DNA of 64,000 bases, from contig JACKLZ010000002.1 in assembly GCA_024235675.1 (NCBI GenBank), positions 429,501 through 493,500 of the forward strand. Reading direction: 5' to 3'. The first letter of the stretch is position 1. Each line of letters begins with the position of its first letter. The stretch comes from Zoogloeaceae bacterium (GTDB lineage: Bacteria > Pseudomonadota > Gammaproteobacteria > Burkholderiales > Rhodocyclaceae). The position numbers and the translations under genes were made by a program. Of the stretch, positions 9,113 to 17,567 are shown in pieces. Below the pieces are notes generated by a model. That model ran no database searches. It was given only the letters and a program-made list of their open reading frames with translations, and had not been told where the DNA came from.

Positions 9113-9173
9113 AAACCCGCCGAAAAGACCGCCCCCCGCCCAGCCCGCCAACTGAATGCCCGACCACGCCCCC

Positions 9174-9935
9174 ATGAAGATTGCCACCTGGAACGTCAAC
9201 TCCCTCAAGGTTCGCCTGCCGCACGTGCTCGACTGGCTGGCCACCGAACAGCCCGACGCGCTGTGCCTGCAGGAACTGAAGATGGAAGACGCCGTCTTTC
9301 CGCTCGCCGAGATCGAAGCGGCCGGCTATCAGGCGGTGTTCAACGGGCAGAAGACCTACAACGGCGTGGCCATTCTCAGCCGACAAGCGCCGACTGACGT
9401 GGTCAAAAACATTCCCGGCTTTGAAGACGCGCAAAAGCGCATCATCGCCGCCACGATCGGCGATGTTCGCGTCATTTGCGGCTATTTTCCCAACGGACAG
9501 GCCGTCGGTTCCGACAAGTTCGTCTACAAGCTGGACTGGCTCGCCGCCCTCACGGCGTGGGTCCGCGAGGAGCTCCGCCAACACCCCCGCCTGGTGCTCA
9601 CCGGCGACTTCAATATCGCCCCTGAAGACCGCGATGCGCATCCGGCGTGGAAGGACGAAATCCACGTCTCGGCGCCCGAGCGTGAGGCCTTTGTCGCCCT
9701 CGAACTTCTCGGCCTCACCGACGCCTTCCGCCTGTTTGACCAGGACGACAAGGCCTTTTCGTGGTGGGACTACCGCATGAACGCCTTCGAACGGAACTTC
9801 GGCCTGCGCATCGACCACCTGCTCATTTCCGATCCGCTGGTGGCCGAATGCCGCCGTTGCTGGGTCGACACCGCCCCGCGCCGGCTTGAGCGCCCGTCCG
9901 ACCACGCCCCGGTGCTGATCGACCTGATCAAGTGA
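9174..9935 (+). CDS. xthA: Exodeoxyribonuclease III
   Basis: XthA is an AP endonuclease and 3'-5' exonuclease in base excision repair. The 253-aa protein starts 'MKIATWNVNSLKVRLPHVLDW' and has the exonuclease-endonuclease-phosphatase motifs: catalytic Glu in 'CLQELKMED', 'ICGYFPNG', 'LTGDFNIAPEDRD' (Asp/Asn pair), 'WWDYR' and the final His in 'RPSDHAPVLIDL'. I chose ATG 9174 because family similarity starts there; an ATG at 9156 adds six residues. Its stop overlaps the GTG of the following hydrolase gene, suggesting translational coupling. Confidence 0.95.
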   Translation: MKIATWNVNSLKVRLPHVLDWLATEQPDALCLQELKMEDAVFPLAEIEAAGYQAVFNGQKTYNGVAILSRQAPTDVVKNIPGFEDAQKRIIAATIGDVRVICGYFPNGQAVGSDKFVYKLDWLAALTAWVREELRQHPRLVLTGDFNIAPEDRDAHPAWKDEIHVSAPEREAFVALELLGLTDAFRLFDQDDKAFSWWDYRMNAFERNFGLRIDHLLISDPLVAECRRCWVDTAPRRLERPSDHAPVLIDLIK

Positions 9936-10633
9936 CGACAGGCGTCGTTCTGCTTCACGGCAAATGGGATCGGCCGCCTTTTGCCGTTGCTGCGCTGAGC
10001 GGCGCACTGACATCCGCCGGCCACCTGTGGCGTCTGCCAAGCCTTCCGTGGGCGCTGCGCCGCCTGTACGACGCTTCATTTGAGGCGGCGCTCGATCAGA
10101 TTGCCGACGAGGCGGCCGCCCTGCGCGAGGCCGGATGCACCCGTGTCATCCTCTGCGGCCACAGCCTCGGCGCCTGCGCCGCGCTGGCCACCGCCGCCCA
10201 CCGCGGCCACATCGACGGCCTGATCCTGCTCGCCCCCGGCCACTTCCCCGAGCGCCTCGCCGCCGACGGCCACACCAGCGCATCGCTGGCCACCGCCGCC
10301 AATGCACTGGCCGCAGGCCGCGGCCACGAACGCATCCCGCTCATCGACGTGCATCAGGGCCAGCCCCGACGTCTGCGGATGCGCCCCGACCACTACCTGG
10401 GCTACTTCGCGCCGGACGGCCCCGCCGTCTGGCCCGACAACTGCCGCCGCCTTACCGCGCCCCTGCCCATGCTGTGGCGGGTAGACGCCGCCGCGCCCGG
10501 AATCGACTATGCTTTCCGGCAGGCGCCGGCCCATACTGCAAGCACCTGGCAGCGCATTGCCGCATCCCATCACGAAGTGCCCGCCCAGAGCGTGGACGCC
10601 GTGCTCGACTGGTTACACACACACGACGGCTAA
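9932..10633 (+). CDS. Alpha/beta hydrolase family protein
   Basis: A 233-residue alpha/beta hydrolase starts at GTG, overlapping the xthA stop by four bases. Visible fold markers are the oxyanion strand 'VVLLHGKWD' at the start, the nucleophile elbow 'ILCGHSLGACAALA' near residue 70, and a late His in 'ASHHEVPAQSVDAVLDWL' that may complete the triad. The middle has no clear lid domain. Substrate cannot be predicted; similar short hydrolases are annotated only by fold. The Crp/Fnr gene starts 7 nt later, so all three may be one transcript. Confidence 0.75.
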   Translation: MTTGVVLLHGKWDRPPFAVAALSGALTSAGHLWRLPSLPWALRRLYDASFEAALDQIADEAAALREAGCTRVILCGHSLGACAALATAAHRGHIDGLILLAPGHFPERLAADGHTSASLATAANALAAGRGHERIPLIDVHQGQPRRLRMRPDHYLGYFAPDGPAVWPDNCRRLTAPLPMLWRVDAAAPGIDYAFRQAPAHTASTWQRIAASHHEVPAQSVDAVLDWLHTHDG

Positions 10634-10640
10634 TCCGACC

Positions 10641-11294
10641 ATGACCGCCACCACCGAACTTGCCGACCGTTACCCCGTCCTCACCGAACTGCCGCCCGCG
10701 GTGCGCGAGTCGGTCATGGCGCGGCTGCACACCCTGCAAGTGCCCGCCGGCACGGTGCTATTCGACGACCACCAGGCCTGCGAAGGTTTTCCCTTTGTGG
10801 TGCGCGGCTCGATCCGCGTGATCAAGGCCTCGGCCAGTGGTCGCGAGTTGCCGCTCTACCGCGTCGCGCCGGGCGAAACCTGCGTGATCTCATCCTCCTG
10901 CCTGCTCGGCCACGAGGACTACAACGCCCGCGGTATCGCCGAGACCGACACCGAACTGGTGCTGCTGCCCAAGGCGGTGTTTGACGAGTTGCTGGCAGAG
11001 CCCGCCTTCCGCGGTTTTGTCTTTCACCTGTTTGCCGATCGCATCGCCGACCTGATGCAGCTGATCGAAGAAGTCGCCTTTCACAAACTCGACCAGCGCC
11101 TGGCCGCCCTCCTGCTCGGCAAGGGGCGCCTGCTGCACACCACTCACCAGCATCTGGCTGACGAGCTCGGCAGCGTGCGCGAGATTGTCAGCCGCCTGCT
11201 CAAGGGCTTTGCCGCGCAGGGACTGGTCAAGCTCTCACGCGAGCAGATCGAGATTATCGACGCCGCCGGGCTGCGGCGCATGGCCGGCGGCTGA
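10641..11294 (+). CDS. Crp/Fnr-family transcriptional regulator
   Basis: This 217-aa regulator has an N-terminal cyclic-nucleotide-binding-like beta roll ('LQVPAGTVLFDDHQACEGFP', 'GSIRVIKASASGRELPLYRV', 'GETCVISSSCLLG') and a C-terminal winged helix with the recognition helix in 'THQHLADELGSVREIVSRLL'. It lacks the N-terminal Cys cluster of Fnr, so iron-sulfur oxygen sensing is unlikely; the central Cys residues might respond to redox or sulfur state. From memory, close relatives often neighbour DUF2892 and rhodanese genes. A DUF2892 gene with an upstream palindrome lies 4.2 kb away. The ATG follows the hydrolase stop by 7 nt. Confidence 0.9.
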   Translation: MTATTELADRYPVLTELPPAVRESVMARLHTLQVPAGTVLFDDHQACEGFPFVVRGSIRVIKASASGRELPLYRVAPGETCVISSSCLLGHEDYNARGIAETDTELVLLPKAVFDELLAEPAFRGFVFHLFADRIADLMQLIEEVAFHKLDQRLAALLLGKGRLLHTTHQHLADELGSVREIVSRLLKGFAAQGLVKLSREQIEIIDAAGLRRMAGG

Positions 11295-11298
11295 GCGC

Positions 11299-12201
11299 CT
11301 AGCTGGCCGGCGAGGCCAGAAACACCATGGGCGGTGGCGACTCAAAGCCGCCAGCGGTGCTGTAGCGCACCTTGAGTTGTTCGCCCTCGCGGGTGATGAA
11401 ATAGCGATGCGTGCTGGTTCGGGTTTCGCTGCCCATTGTCGACTCGGAATGCGTCACAAAGATGAGCTGCCCGTCGCGCCAATCGGTCTCCTCGAGGGCG
11501 TGGGCGCGGCCCAGAAAGCTGGCACTACCGAGCACCGCGTTGCCCGCGAGCTCGAATTCGAAGCGCTCCTGATAGGTATCGCCCCAGTGATAGCGCACCT
11601 CGGCCTGCCAGACGCCGGCCGGAAACGGCGGCGTTTTCGGCCCCAGCCACCACCACGCCCCGCCCGCCAGCACAACCGCGACGCCGGCCAGCGCGGCGCG
11701 ACGATGCATTGATGGCGGTCTGCGCTGCTCGCCCAGTTCGGCAGTCAAGGCGGCGATCAGTCGCGCCACATCATCGGCCCAGCCGGCATCCGACACCCGC
11801 ACCGCGTGCCGCTGCACCAGCGGCCGCAGATCGGCCGGCAACTCGTCTTCAGCCGGCAGCACAGCGTCATCGAGCAGCACGGGCACCACCGGGATGCCCC
11901 GGCCCAGCGCCCGCGACACCTCCATGCGCACATAGTCATCGGACAGGCTCAGGCGCTGAACACCGTCGCGCTCAGCCGTCAGCCAGCGCGGGCCGATCAG
12001 GACGAGCGCCAGATCGGCGCTATGCAGACGCGCCTCAAGTGCGGCCGGAAAAGGCTGGCCCGGCGGCAGGTCTTCAACATCGCGAAACACGCTGTGCGCG
12101 CCAAAATGGCGCTCCAGCGCTTCTTCCAGGCGACCGGCATGGCCTGCGCTGTCTTCGCGTCGATAGGAGATGAAGATCTGGCTCATGGATTCCAATGCCA
12201 T
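11299..12201 (-). CDS. TIR-domain membrane protein
   Basis: The 300-residue protein opens with a TIR domain (residues 7-130): 'QIFISYRREDSAGHAGRLEE', a BB-loop-like 'VFRDVEDLPPGQPF', 'ADLALVLIGPRWL' and 'DDYVRMEVSRALGRGIPVVP'. Glu94 in that last stretch sits where the NAD-cleaving Glu of TIR enzymes lies. A single membrane segment follows (about 169-186, 'ALAGVAVVLAGGAWWWLG'), then a roughly 110-residue beta-rich domain ('GVWQAEVRYHWGDTYQERFE') that would face the periplasm. The start ATG has 'GAGGTG' 6 nt upstream. It is convergent with the Crp/Fnr gene (4-nt gap). NADase, signalling or defence roles are possible and unproven. Confidence 0.83.
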   Translation of the reverse strand: MALESMSQIFISYRREDSAGHAGRLEEALERHFGAHSVFRDVEDLPPGQPFPAALEARLHSADLALVLIGPRWLTAERDGVQRLSLSDDYVRMEVSRALGRGIPVVPVLLDDAVLPAEDELPADLRPLVQRHAVRVSDAGWADDVARLIAALTAELGEQRRPPSMHRRAALAGVAVVLAGGAWWWLGPKTPPFPAGVWQAEVRYHWGDTYQERFEFELAGNAVLGSASFLGRAHALEETDWRDGQLIFVTHSESTMGSETRTSTHRYFITREGEQLKVRYSTAGGFESPPPMVFLASPAS

Positions 12202-12258
12202 ACGATCACCTCTTCACTGTAGAAGAGTGGCCGGCGCCTCGCCAGACGGGCATCGATC

Positions 12259-14229
12259 TCAGGCGTCGATGCCGTGACGCTCATGGGCAAGAAAACGCTC
12301 GAAATCTGCCGCGGACAGACCGGGGCTGACCAGGTAACCCTGGCAGGCATTGCAGCCGAGCCCGATCAGGAAATCGAGCTGCTGCTGCGTCTCGACGCCC
12401 TCGGCCACCACGCGAAGCTTGAGGTTTCGTCCCATGGCGACAATGGTGGCGACAATCTCGGCATCACTGGCGTTGTCGGGCGTATCGCGCACAAAGCCGC
12501 GATCGATCTTCATTTCGTCGATCGGGAAGCGCTTGAGATAGGCCAGGGACGAATAGCCGGTGCCGAAATCGTCAATCGACAGGCTCACGCCGAGCGCCTT
12601 GAGCGAGTGCAGCAAAGCGATGGCCTCGTCGCCATGATCCATGATCATGCTTTCGGTCAGCTCCAGCTTGAGCCGATCGGGCGGCAGGGCGCTGCGCTCG
12701 AGCGCCTCGGCCACTACCGACACCAGGTCGCGTTGCTGCAGCTGGCGGCCCGACAGGTTCACCGCCATCACCAGATCGGCGACCCCCGCCTCGCGCCAGG
12801 CTTGCGCTTGGGCGCAGGCCGTTTCAAGCACCCAGCGCCCCAGCGGCACGATCAGCCCGGTATCTTCGGCCAAAGGAATGAAGTTGGCGGGTGGCACCAG
12901 CCCTCCGTCGGGGTCCTGCCAGCGCACCAAGGCTTCGCAGCCGACAACCTCTCCCGTGGCCGCAACAAACTGCGGCTGGTAGTGGACGACGAACTCGCCC
13001 GCCTGCAGAGCTCGACGCAATCGCCCCTCCATGGCCAAGCGCTGATCGGCGGCCTCGGTGAGCGCCGCGGTATAGAAGCGGAAGGTATTGCGCCCCTGAC
13101 TCTTGGCCTGATACATGGCCGCGTCGGCCTGACGGATCAGCTCGGTGGTGGAGTCGCCGTCATTGGGATACAGACTGATGCCGATGCTGACCCCGACATA
13201 CACTTCGTGGCCGCTCGGCAGACGGATCGGGGCATCCTGCAGGCGGATCAGGCCCTGCGCCACCTCGGCCGCGTCTTCGGGCCGGTGGATGTCTTCGAGC
13301 ACCACCAGAAATTCATCCCCACCAAGCCGGGCGAGCGTATCGGACTCGCGCAAGCGAGCGCGCATGCGCTGGGCGATCGCCACCAGCAACTCGTCGCCCA
13401 CCGGATGGCCGAGGCTGTCGTTCACGTCCTTGAAGCGATCGAGATCGATGAACAAGACCGCCAACCGCCCGTTTTCGCGTTGCGCCGTATCCAGCGCATG
13501 ATCGAGCCGGGACTGCACCAGCAGGCGATTGGGCAAATCGGTGAGCGGGTCGTAGTGCGCCAGGTGTGCGAGCTGCGCTTCGGATTGGCGCAGACGGCTC
13601 AGATCGGTCAGCAACGCGACATACTGCGTCGGCTGACCGGCCGGGTCGCGCACGGTACTGATCGTGAGCAATTCGGGAAACAGCTCACCATTCTTGCGAC
13701 GATTCAATACTTCGCCCTGCCAATGGCCAAGCACATGAAGGCTCTCCCACATACCTTGATACAGCTCCTCGCTCATGTGGCCAGACCGCAGCATGGCAGG
13801 CGTTTTCCCAATGGCCTCTTCGGCGCTATACCCGGTGATATCCGAAAACGCCGGATTCACTGTCTGAATGCGTCGCTGGAGATCGGTGATGATGATGCCT
13901 TCGCGGGTGCTTTCGAACACCGCCGCCGCCTGCTGACGCGCCACCGCCAGCCGATGCTGCTCTGAGATGTCTTCAACCACAGAGATGAAGTAATCGGGCT
14001 GACCATCGGCGTGCCGCACCAATGACACAGTCAGCTTGATCCAGATGGTGTGCCCATCGCGATGAAAGTAGCGCTTCTCCATGGTGTAGCCGTGGATCTC
14101 ACCTGCCAAGGTGCGCTTCAACTGCTGTAAATCGGCTTCGAGGTCGTCGGGGTGAGTGATGTCTTGAAAGGTTTTGCTCAGCAACTCTTCCGGCAAATAG
14201 CCGACGATCTCGCTCAGGCGCCTGTTCAC
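12259..14229 (-). CDS. PAS-PAS-GGDEF-EAL protein: 3' part of an interrupted cyclic-di-GMP gene
   Basis: This 656-aa frame encodes most of one PAS domain ('NRRLSEIVGYLPEELLSK'), a second PAS ('TREGIIITDLQRRIQTVNPA'), a GGDEF domain with an intact active site ('LARLGGDEFLVVLED') and an EAL domain with intact motifs ('GCEALVRW', 'KLELTESMIM', 'IDDFGTGYSSLAYLKRFPID', 'VAEGVET'). Diguanylate cyclase and phosphodiesterase activities are both plausible by sequence. It continues in the same frame from the upstream half, separated only by a TGA at 14236-14238. The first PAS lacks its first strand, and the only nearby start (GTG 14229) has no ribosome site, so independent translation is doubtful. Confidence 0.85.
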   Translation of the reverse strand: MNRRLSEIVGYLPEELLSKTFQDITHPDDLEADLQQLKRTLAGEIHGYTMEKRYFHRDGHTIWIKLTVSLVRHADGQPDYFISVVEDISEQHRLAVARQQAAAVFESTREGIIITDLQRRIQTVNPAFSDITGYSAEEAIGKTPAMLRSGHMSEELYQGMWESLHVLGHWQGEVLNRRKNGELFPELLTISTVRDPAGQPTQYVALLTDLSRLRQSEAQLAHLAHYDPLTDLPNRLLVQSRLDHALDTAQRENGRLAVLFIDLDRFKDVNDSLGHPVGDELLVAIAQRMRARLRESDTLARLGGDEFLVVLEDIHRPEDAAEVAQGLIRLQDAPIRLPSGHEVYVGVSIGISLYPNDGDSTTELIRQADAAMYQAKSQGRNTFRFYTAALTEAADQRLAMEGRLRRALQAGEFVVHYQPQFVAATGEVVGCEALVRWQDPDGGLVPPANFIPLAEDTGLIVPLGRWVLETACAQAQAWREAGVADLVMAVNLSGRQLQQRDLVSVVAEALERSALPPDRLKLELTESMIMDHGDEAIALLHSLKALGVSLSIDDFGTGYSSLAYLKRFPIDEMKIDRGFVRDTPDNASDAEIVATIVAMGRNLKLRVVAEGVETQQQLDFLIGLGCNACQGYLVSPGLSAADFERFLAHERHGIDA

Positions 14230-14235
14230 CCGGAT

Positions 14236-15336
14236 TCAGTGCCCGTCCGGCGCCACGTGTGCAATCCCCACCGCCGCTTGCTCGAAGGTGGCGCGGAACC
14301 GCACCTCGCTCTCGGCCCACGCCCGCTCACGCCGCGCCAGCTCATGCTGCAATTTGCGATTCATCAACACCATCGCCAAGGCCGCCAGGACCACAAGCGC
14401 CCCCGCGCCCAGCACCCATGGCCAATAGCGCTTCAGTAGCGGCGTGTAGTCGATGATCGCGACGCGCTCCGCCGACACCGAGATCCACGGTTGATTGAAG
14501 TCCGCTCGCTCTTGCGCCGGAATGGTCTTGAGCGCCCGGTCGATCAGACTCGCGAACTCGCCCCAATCACTGCGTACCGCAAAGCGCTGGCCATTGTTGC
14601 GCATGTCAATCGCCGCATTGACCTTGAGATTTGAAATACCTTGCTGTGCGGCGAGATACGTATTGACGCCCAGCACCCCCACATAGGCATCCACCTCTCC
14701 GGCCGCCAGCGCGCGCAAGCCGTCGAGCGGCGTTTCCACAAAAGAGGGGGCCAGAGACGGATAACGGCTCATCACCTGCTGACTCGACGAATACCCCTTC
14801 ACCAGCGCCAGACGCAGATCCGACAGTGCGTTGACCGTATCCAGCTGAGGCGCGTCCTGTCGCGTCATGACCACCAGCGGCGTCGGAAGATAAATCTCCG
14901 AAAACGCGGCAAAGGCCTCTCGCTCGGGAAGCTTCACCATTGTTGCAATCGCATCGATCCGGCGAGCCTTGAGCGCCTCGACCAGCTCGGGCCAGCTCAG
15001 ACTGACGACCGGCTCGAAGCGCACGCCCAGCGCTCCGGACAGCCGCGCAGAGAACGCCGCTGCAACCCCGGAAAACTGACCGTTGGCATCAACAAACGAA
15101 TACGGCGCATACGCCGGGTCGACGCCCAGACGGATCACCGGATGCTCTGCCAACCACTGCCTGTCGGCATCGCTCAAGACCAGCGAAACCGCCACGTTGC
15201 CCGCGAAAGCACCCGACGCGCCACCTAGCGCGGCGACGCACAAGGCGAACACGGCGAGACGGCTCAAGCGATGAAGGAAAGCGCCAGCCCGCATGCTGAT
15301 CTTCGCTGCAAGCCCAGGCGCAATAATCCTTTTCAT
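14236..15336 (-). CDS. Periplasmic solute-binding sensor and start of PAS: 5' part of the interrupted gene
   Basis: The 366-aa N-terminal half has a signal-like segment ('LAVFALCVAALGGASGAFA'), an SBP_bac_3-type sensor domain ('IRLGVDPAYAPYSFVDANGQ', 'GVRFEPVVSLSWPELVEAL', 'LALVKGYSSSQQV'), a membrane segment ('WPWVLGAGALVVLAALAMVL') and the first strand of a PAS domain, stopping at 'IAHVAPDGH' then TGA. The PAS fold continues immediately after the stop in the same frame. I chose ATG 15336; the frame can extend to a TTG at 15354, or start at the ATG 15294, where the signal peptide looks more compact. As it stands, this product would be a membrane sensor without output domains. Confidence 0.82.
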   Translation of the reverse strand: MKRIIAPGLAAKISMRAGAFLHRLSRLAVFALCVAALGGASGAFAGNVAVSLVLSDADRQWLAEHPVIRLGVDPAYAPYSFVDANGQFSGVAAAFSARLSGALGVRFEPVVSLSWPELVEALKARRIDAIATMVKLPEREAFAAFSEIYLPTPLVVMTRQDAPQLDTVNALSDLRLALVKGYSSSQQVMSRYPSLAPSFVETPLDGLRALAAGEVDAYVGVLGVNTYLAAQQGISNLKVNAAIDMRNNGQRFAVRSDWGEFASLIDRALKTIPAQERADFNQPWISVSAERVAIIDYTPLLKRYWPWVLGAGALVVLAALAMVLMNRKLQHELARRERAWAESEVRFRATFEQAAVGIAHVAPDGH

Positions 15337-15467
15337 GCGTTGAGTATCGACCAAACGCGGCCTTACTTAAACAATGGATGCGACGAGCCACCACAGAATG
15401 ATGCGAAATGCCGCGCAAGGCGGACGCAGCACCGCCGTCTGAGCGTCGACGCCACGCACTTCGGCTG

Positions 15468-15483
15468 TGTAACCAAGGTTACA
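15468..15483. promoter_or_regulatory. Palindromic operator candidate upstream of DUF2892 gene
   Basis: A perfect 16-bp dyad, TGTAACC-AA-GGTTACA, lies 65 nt upstream of the DUF2892 ATG in the divergent gap with the solute-binding sensor gene. Its size and spacing suit a dimeric regulator. The Crp/Fnr protein at 10641-11294 is one candidate binder; this is inference. Confidence 0.45.
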
Positions 15484-15547
15484 GACGCGCCACATGCCGA
15501 GCAGGTCTAATAGCCCCACTTTCGCAATTCAGATCAAGGAGCTGGCC

Positions 15548-15739
15548 ATGAAAATCAACGTGGGTGGAATCGACAAAGTGCTGCGTATCGTCGCAGGAAT
15601 CGCGCTGATCGCCTGGGCGCTGATGGGTGGGCCGGTGTGGGCCTGGATCGGCATTGTGCCGCTGGCCACCGGCGCGCTGGGCTGGTGCCCGGCCTACTCG
15701 CTGCTGGGCATGAACACCTGCCCGATGAAGAAGAGCTGA
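15548..15739 (+). CDS. DUF2892 (YgaP-like) small membrane protein
   Basis: A 63-residue protein with the DUF2892 signature: 'MKINVGGIDKVLRIVAGIAL', two membrane helices ('VLRIVAGIALIAWALMG', 'WAWIGIVPLATGALGWCPAY') and the family's 'GWCPAYSLLGMNTC' end with two Cys. Similar domains form the membrane part of YgaP, where they accompany a rhodanese. Function of the stand-alone form is not settled; links to sulfur or sulfide stress are often suggested. 'AAGGAG' sits 8-13 nt before the ATG and decides the start. A strong palindromic terminator follows. Confidence 0.88.
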   Translation: MKINVGGIDKVLRIVAGIALIAWALMGGPVWAWIGIVPLATGALGWCPAYSLLGMNTCPMKKS

Positions 15740-15757
15740 TCTCGCCCTTCTGCAATG

Positions 15758-15785
15758 CAACAGGCCGGGCATGCCCGGCCTGTTG
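15758..15785. terminator. Bidirectional terminator, DUF2892 / rsmA
   Basis: A 28-bp perfect palindrome (half-site CAACAGGCCGGGCA) lies between the convergent DUF2892 and rsmA genes, 3 nt beyond the rsmA stop, with 'TGTTT' after it on the plus strand. It should stop transcription in both directions. Confidence 0.7.
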
Positions 15786-15788
15786 TGT

Positions 15789-16568
15789 TTACGCAGTGCG
15801 CTTTGCGCAGCAGGCGTTGGTAATGGCCACGTAGTTGGCGACCGACAGGCGCTCCGCGCGCTGGCCCGGATCAATGCCCAGCGCCGTCAGACCGGCTTCG
15901 TCGATGTAGTCGCGCAACGTGTTGCGCAAGGTCTTGCGTCGCTGCCCGAAAGCTGCGGTAACGATCTTGCGCAGCAACGCATCGTCTTTGGCTTCCAGTG
16001 ATTCGGTCGGGCGCGGCACCAGCCGCACGATGCTCGACATCACCTTGGGCGCCGGCCTGAACGCCCCCGGCGGCACATCAAACACCCGCCCCATGCGGAA
16101 GCGGTACTGCAGCATCACCGACAGGCGACCGAACTCGCTCGTGCCCGGATCGGCCACCATGCGCATCACCACCTCCTTTTGCAGCATGAAGGTCATGTCG
16201 CGCACCTGGTCAGCAAAGTCCGCCAGGTGAAAGAGAATGGGCGTCGAGATGTTGTAGGGCAGATTGCCGACAATGCGCAGATCCGGCCCCAGTGTGCTGA
16301 AGTCGAACTTGAGCGCATCGCCTTCGTGGATGGTCAGCTGCTCAGAGCTGTAGCGCTCCTTGAGCAGCGCAATCAGGTCGCGGTCGATCTCGACCACGTC
16401 CATTTTTCCAAGTCGCGCCAGCAAGGGGTCGGTCATGGCCGCCAGCCCCGGCCCGATCTCGACCATGCGCTGCCCGGGCTGCGGTGCGATGGTGTCGACA
16501 ATCTTGCGGATGATGTTCGGGTCGGACAGAAAATTCTGGCCGAAGCGTTTGCGGGCCTGATGAATCAT
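15789..16568 (-). CDS. rsmA: 16S rRNA dimethyladenosine transferase (KsgA)
   Basis: RsmA dimethylates two adjacent adenines in the 3'-terminal hairpin of 16S rRNA (A1518 and A1519 in E. coli numbering), a late step of small-subunit assembly. The 259-aa protein shows '[20 protein letters not shown]', SAM-binding motif I '[15 protein letters not shown]', '[12 protein letters not shown]' and catalytic motif IV 'NLPYNIST'. Its ATG overlaps the pdxA stop by four bases (ATGA), as in the conserved surA-pdxA-rsmA operon of proteobacteria. A terminator palindrome follows the stop. Confidence 0.96.
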   Translation of the reverse strand: MIHQARKRFGQNFLSDPNIIRKIVDTIAPQPGQRMVEIGPGLAAMTDPLLARLGKMDVVEIDRDLIALLKERYSSEQLTIHEGDALKFDFSTLGPDLRIVGNLPYNISTPILFHLADFADQVRDMTFMLQKEVVMRMVADPGTSEFGRLSVMLQYRFRMGRVFDVPPGAFRPAPKVMSSIVRLVPRPTESLEAKDDALLRKIVTAAFGQRRKTLRNTLRDYIDEAGLTALGIDPGQRAERLSVANYVAITNACCAKRTA

Positions 16569-17557
16569 GATCGCGCCCCTCCGGCCGCCATCTCGAAGGC
16601 CAGCGTCACGGCGGCAAACAAACTGCCAGGGTCGGCCCGGCCGGTGCCGGCCAGATCCAGCGCCGTGCCGTGATCGACGGAGGTGCGAATGATCGGCAGC
16701 CCAAGCGTGACATTCACGCCGCCACCGAAACTGGCGTGTTTGAGCACTGGCAGTCCTTGATCGTGATACATCGCCAGCACGGCGTCGCCGCGCTCCAGCG
16801 TATGGGGAACAAACAGCGTGTCGGCCGGCAAAGGACCGATCAATTGCATGCCCGTCGAGCGCAGCCGATCGAGCACCGGCTCAATGACATCGATTTCTTC
16901 TCGCCCCATATGACCGCCCTCACCCGCATGCGGGTTCAGGCCGGCCACCAGGATACGCGGCGCGGCCAGGCCGAAACGGGTGCGCAGATCGTGATCGAGA
17001 ATCGCCAGGGTTTCGGCCAGCGCGGCGGGGGTGATCGCGCCCGGCACGGCCGACAGCGGAAGGTGCGTGGTGACCAGCGCCACGCGCAGACCGCCCCCGA
17101 CCAGCATCATCACCACCCGGCGGGTGGCGGTTGCCTCGGCCAGATAATCGGTATGCCCCGAGAACGGCACACCGGCATCGCAGATGATGCCTTTGTGTAC
17201 CGGCGCCGTGACCATGGCCGCGAACTCACCACTCACGCAGCCTTCAATGGCCCGATCGAGCATGCTCAGCACCGGGCGGGCATTGGCCGTGTCGAGCTGC
17301 CCGGCCACCGAGGCCACCGACAAAGGCACATCGAGCACTTCGAGCACGCCCGGCGGGGGCGCAGCGTCGCGCTGATAGGCCTGCAGCAAAGTAGTCTGGC
17401 CCAGCGCCCCAAGGCGCGCTTCGAGCAGATCAGTATCGGCGAGCACAACAACGCGCCCGGGCCAGGGCTGCGTGGCCAACTGCAGGCACAGCTCCGGGCC
17501 GACGCCAGCGGGTTCGCCGCTGGTCACCGCCAGCACCGGCATGGAGCGTTCGTTCAT
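16565..17557 (-). CDS. pdxA: 4-hydroxythreonine-4-phosphate dehydrogenase
   Basis: PdxA oxidises 4-phosphohydroxy-L-threonine on the DXP-dependent route to pyridoxal phosphate. The 330-aa protein has '[19 protein letters not shown]' at the start, '[25 protein letters not shown]' (metal His), '[20 protein letters not shown]' and '[29 protein letters not shown]'. I chose ATG 17557, beginning 'MNERSMPVL'; the frame runs upstream inside surA without similarity, and an ATG 15 nt further in is also possible. It lies 10 nt after surA. Confidence 0.95.
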   Translation of the reverse strand: MNERSMPVLAVTSGEPAGVGPELCLQLATQPWPGRVVVLADTDLLEARLGALGQTTLLQAYQRDAAPPPGVLEVLDVPLSVASVAGQLDTANARPVLSMLDRAIEGCVSGEFAAMVTAPVHKGIICDAGVPFSGHTDYLAEATATRRVVMMLVGGGLRVALVTTHLPLSAVPGAITPAALAETLAILDHDLRTRFGLAAPRILVAGLNPHAGEGGHMGREEIDVIEPVLDRLRSTGMQLIGPLPADTLFVPHTLERGDAVLAMYHDQGLPVLKHASFGGGVNVTLGLPIIRTSVDHGTALDLAGTGRADPGSLFAAVTLAFEMAAGGARS

Positions 17558-17567
17558 AAATTGCTGA

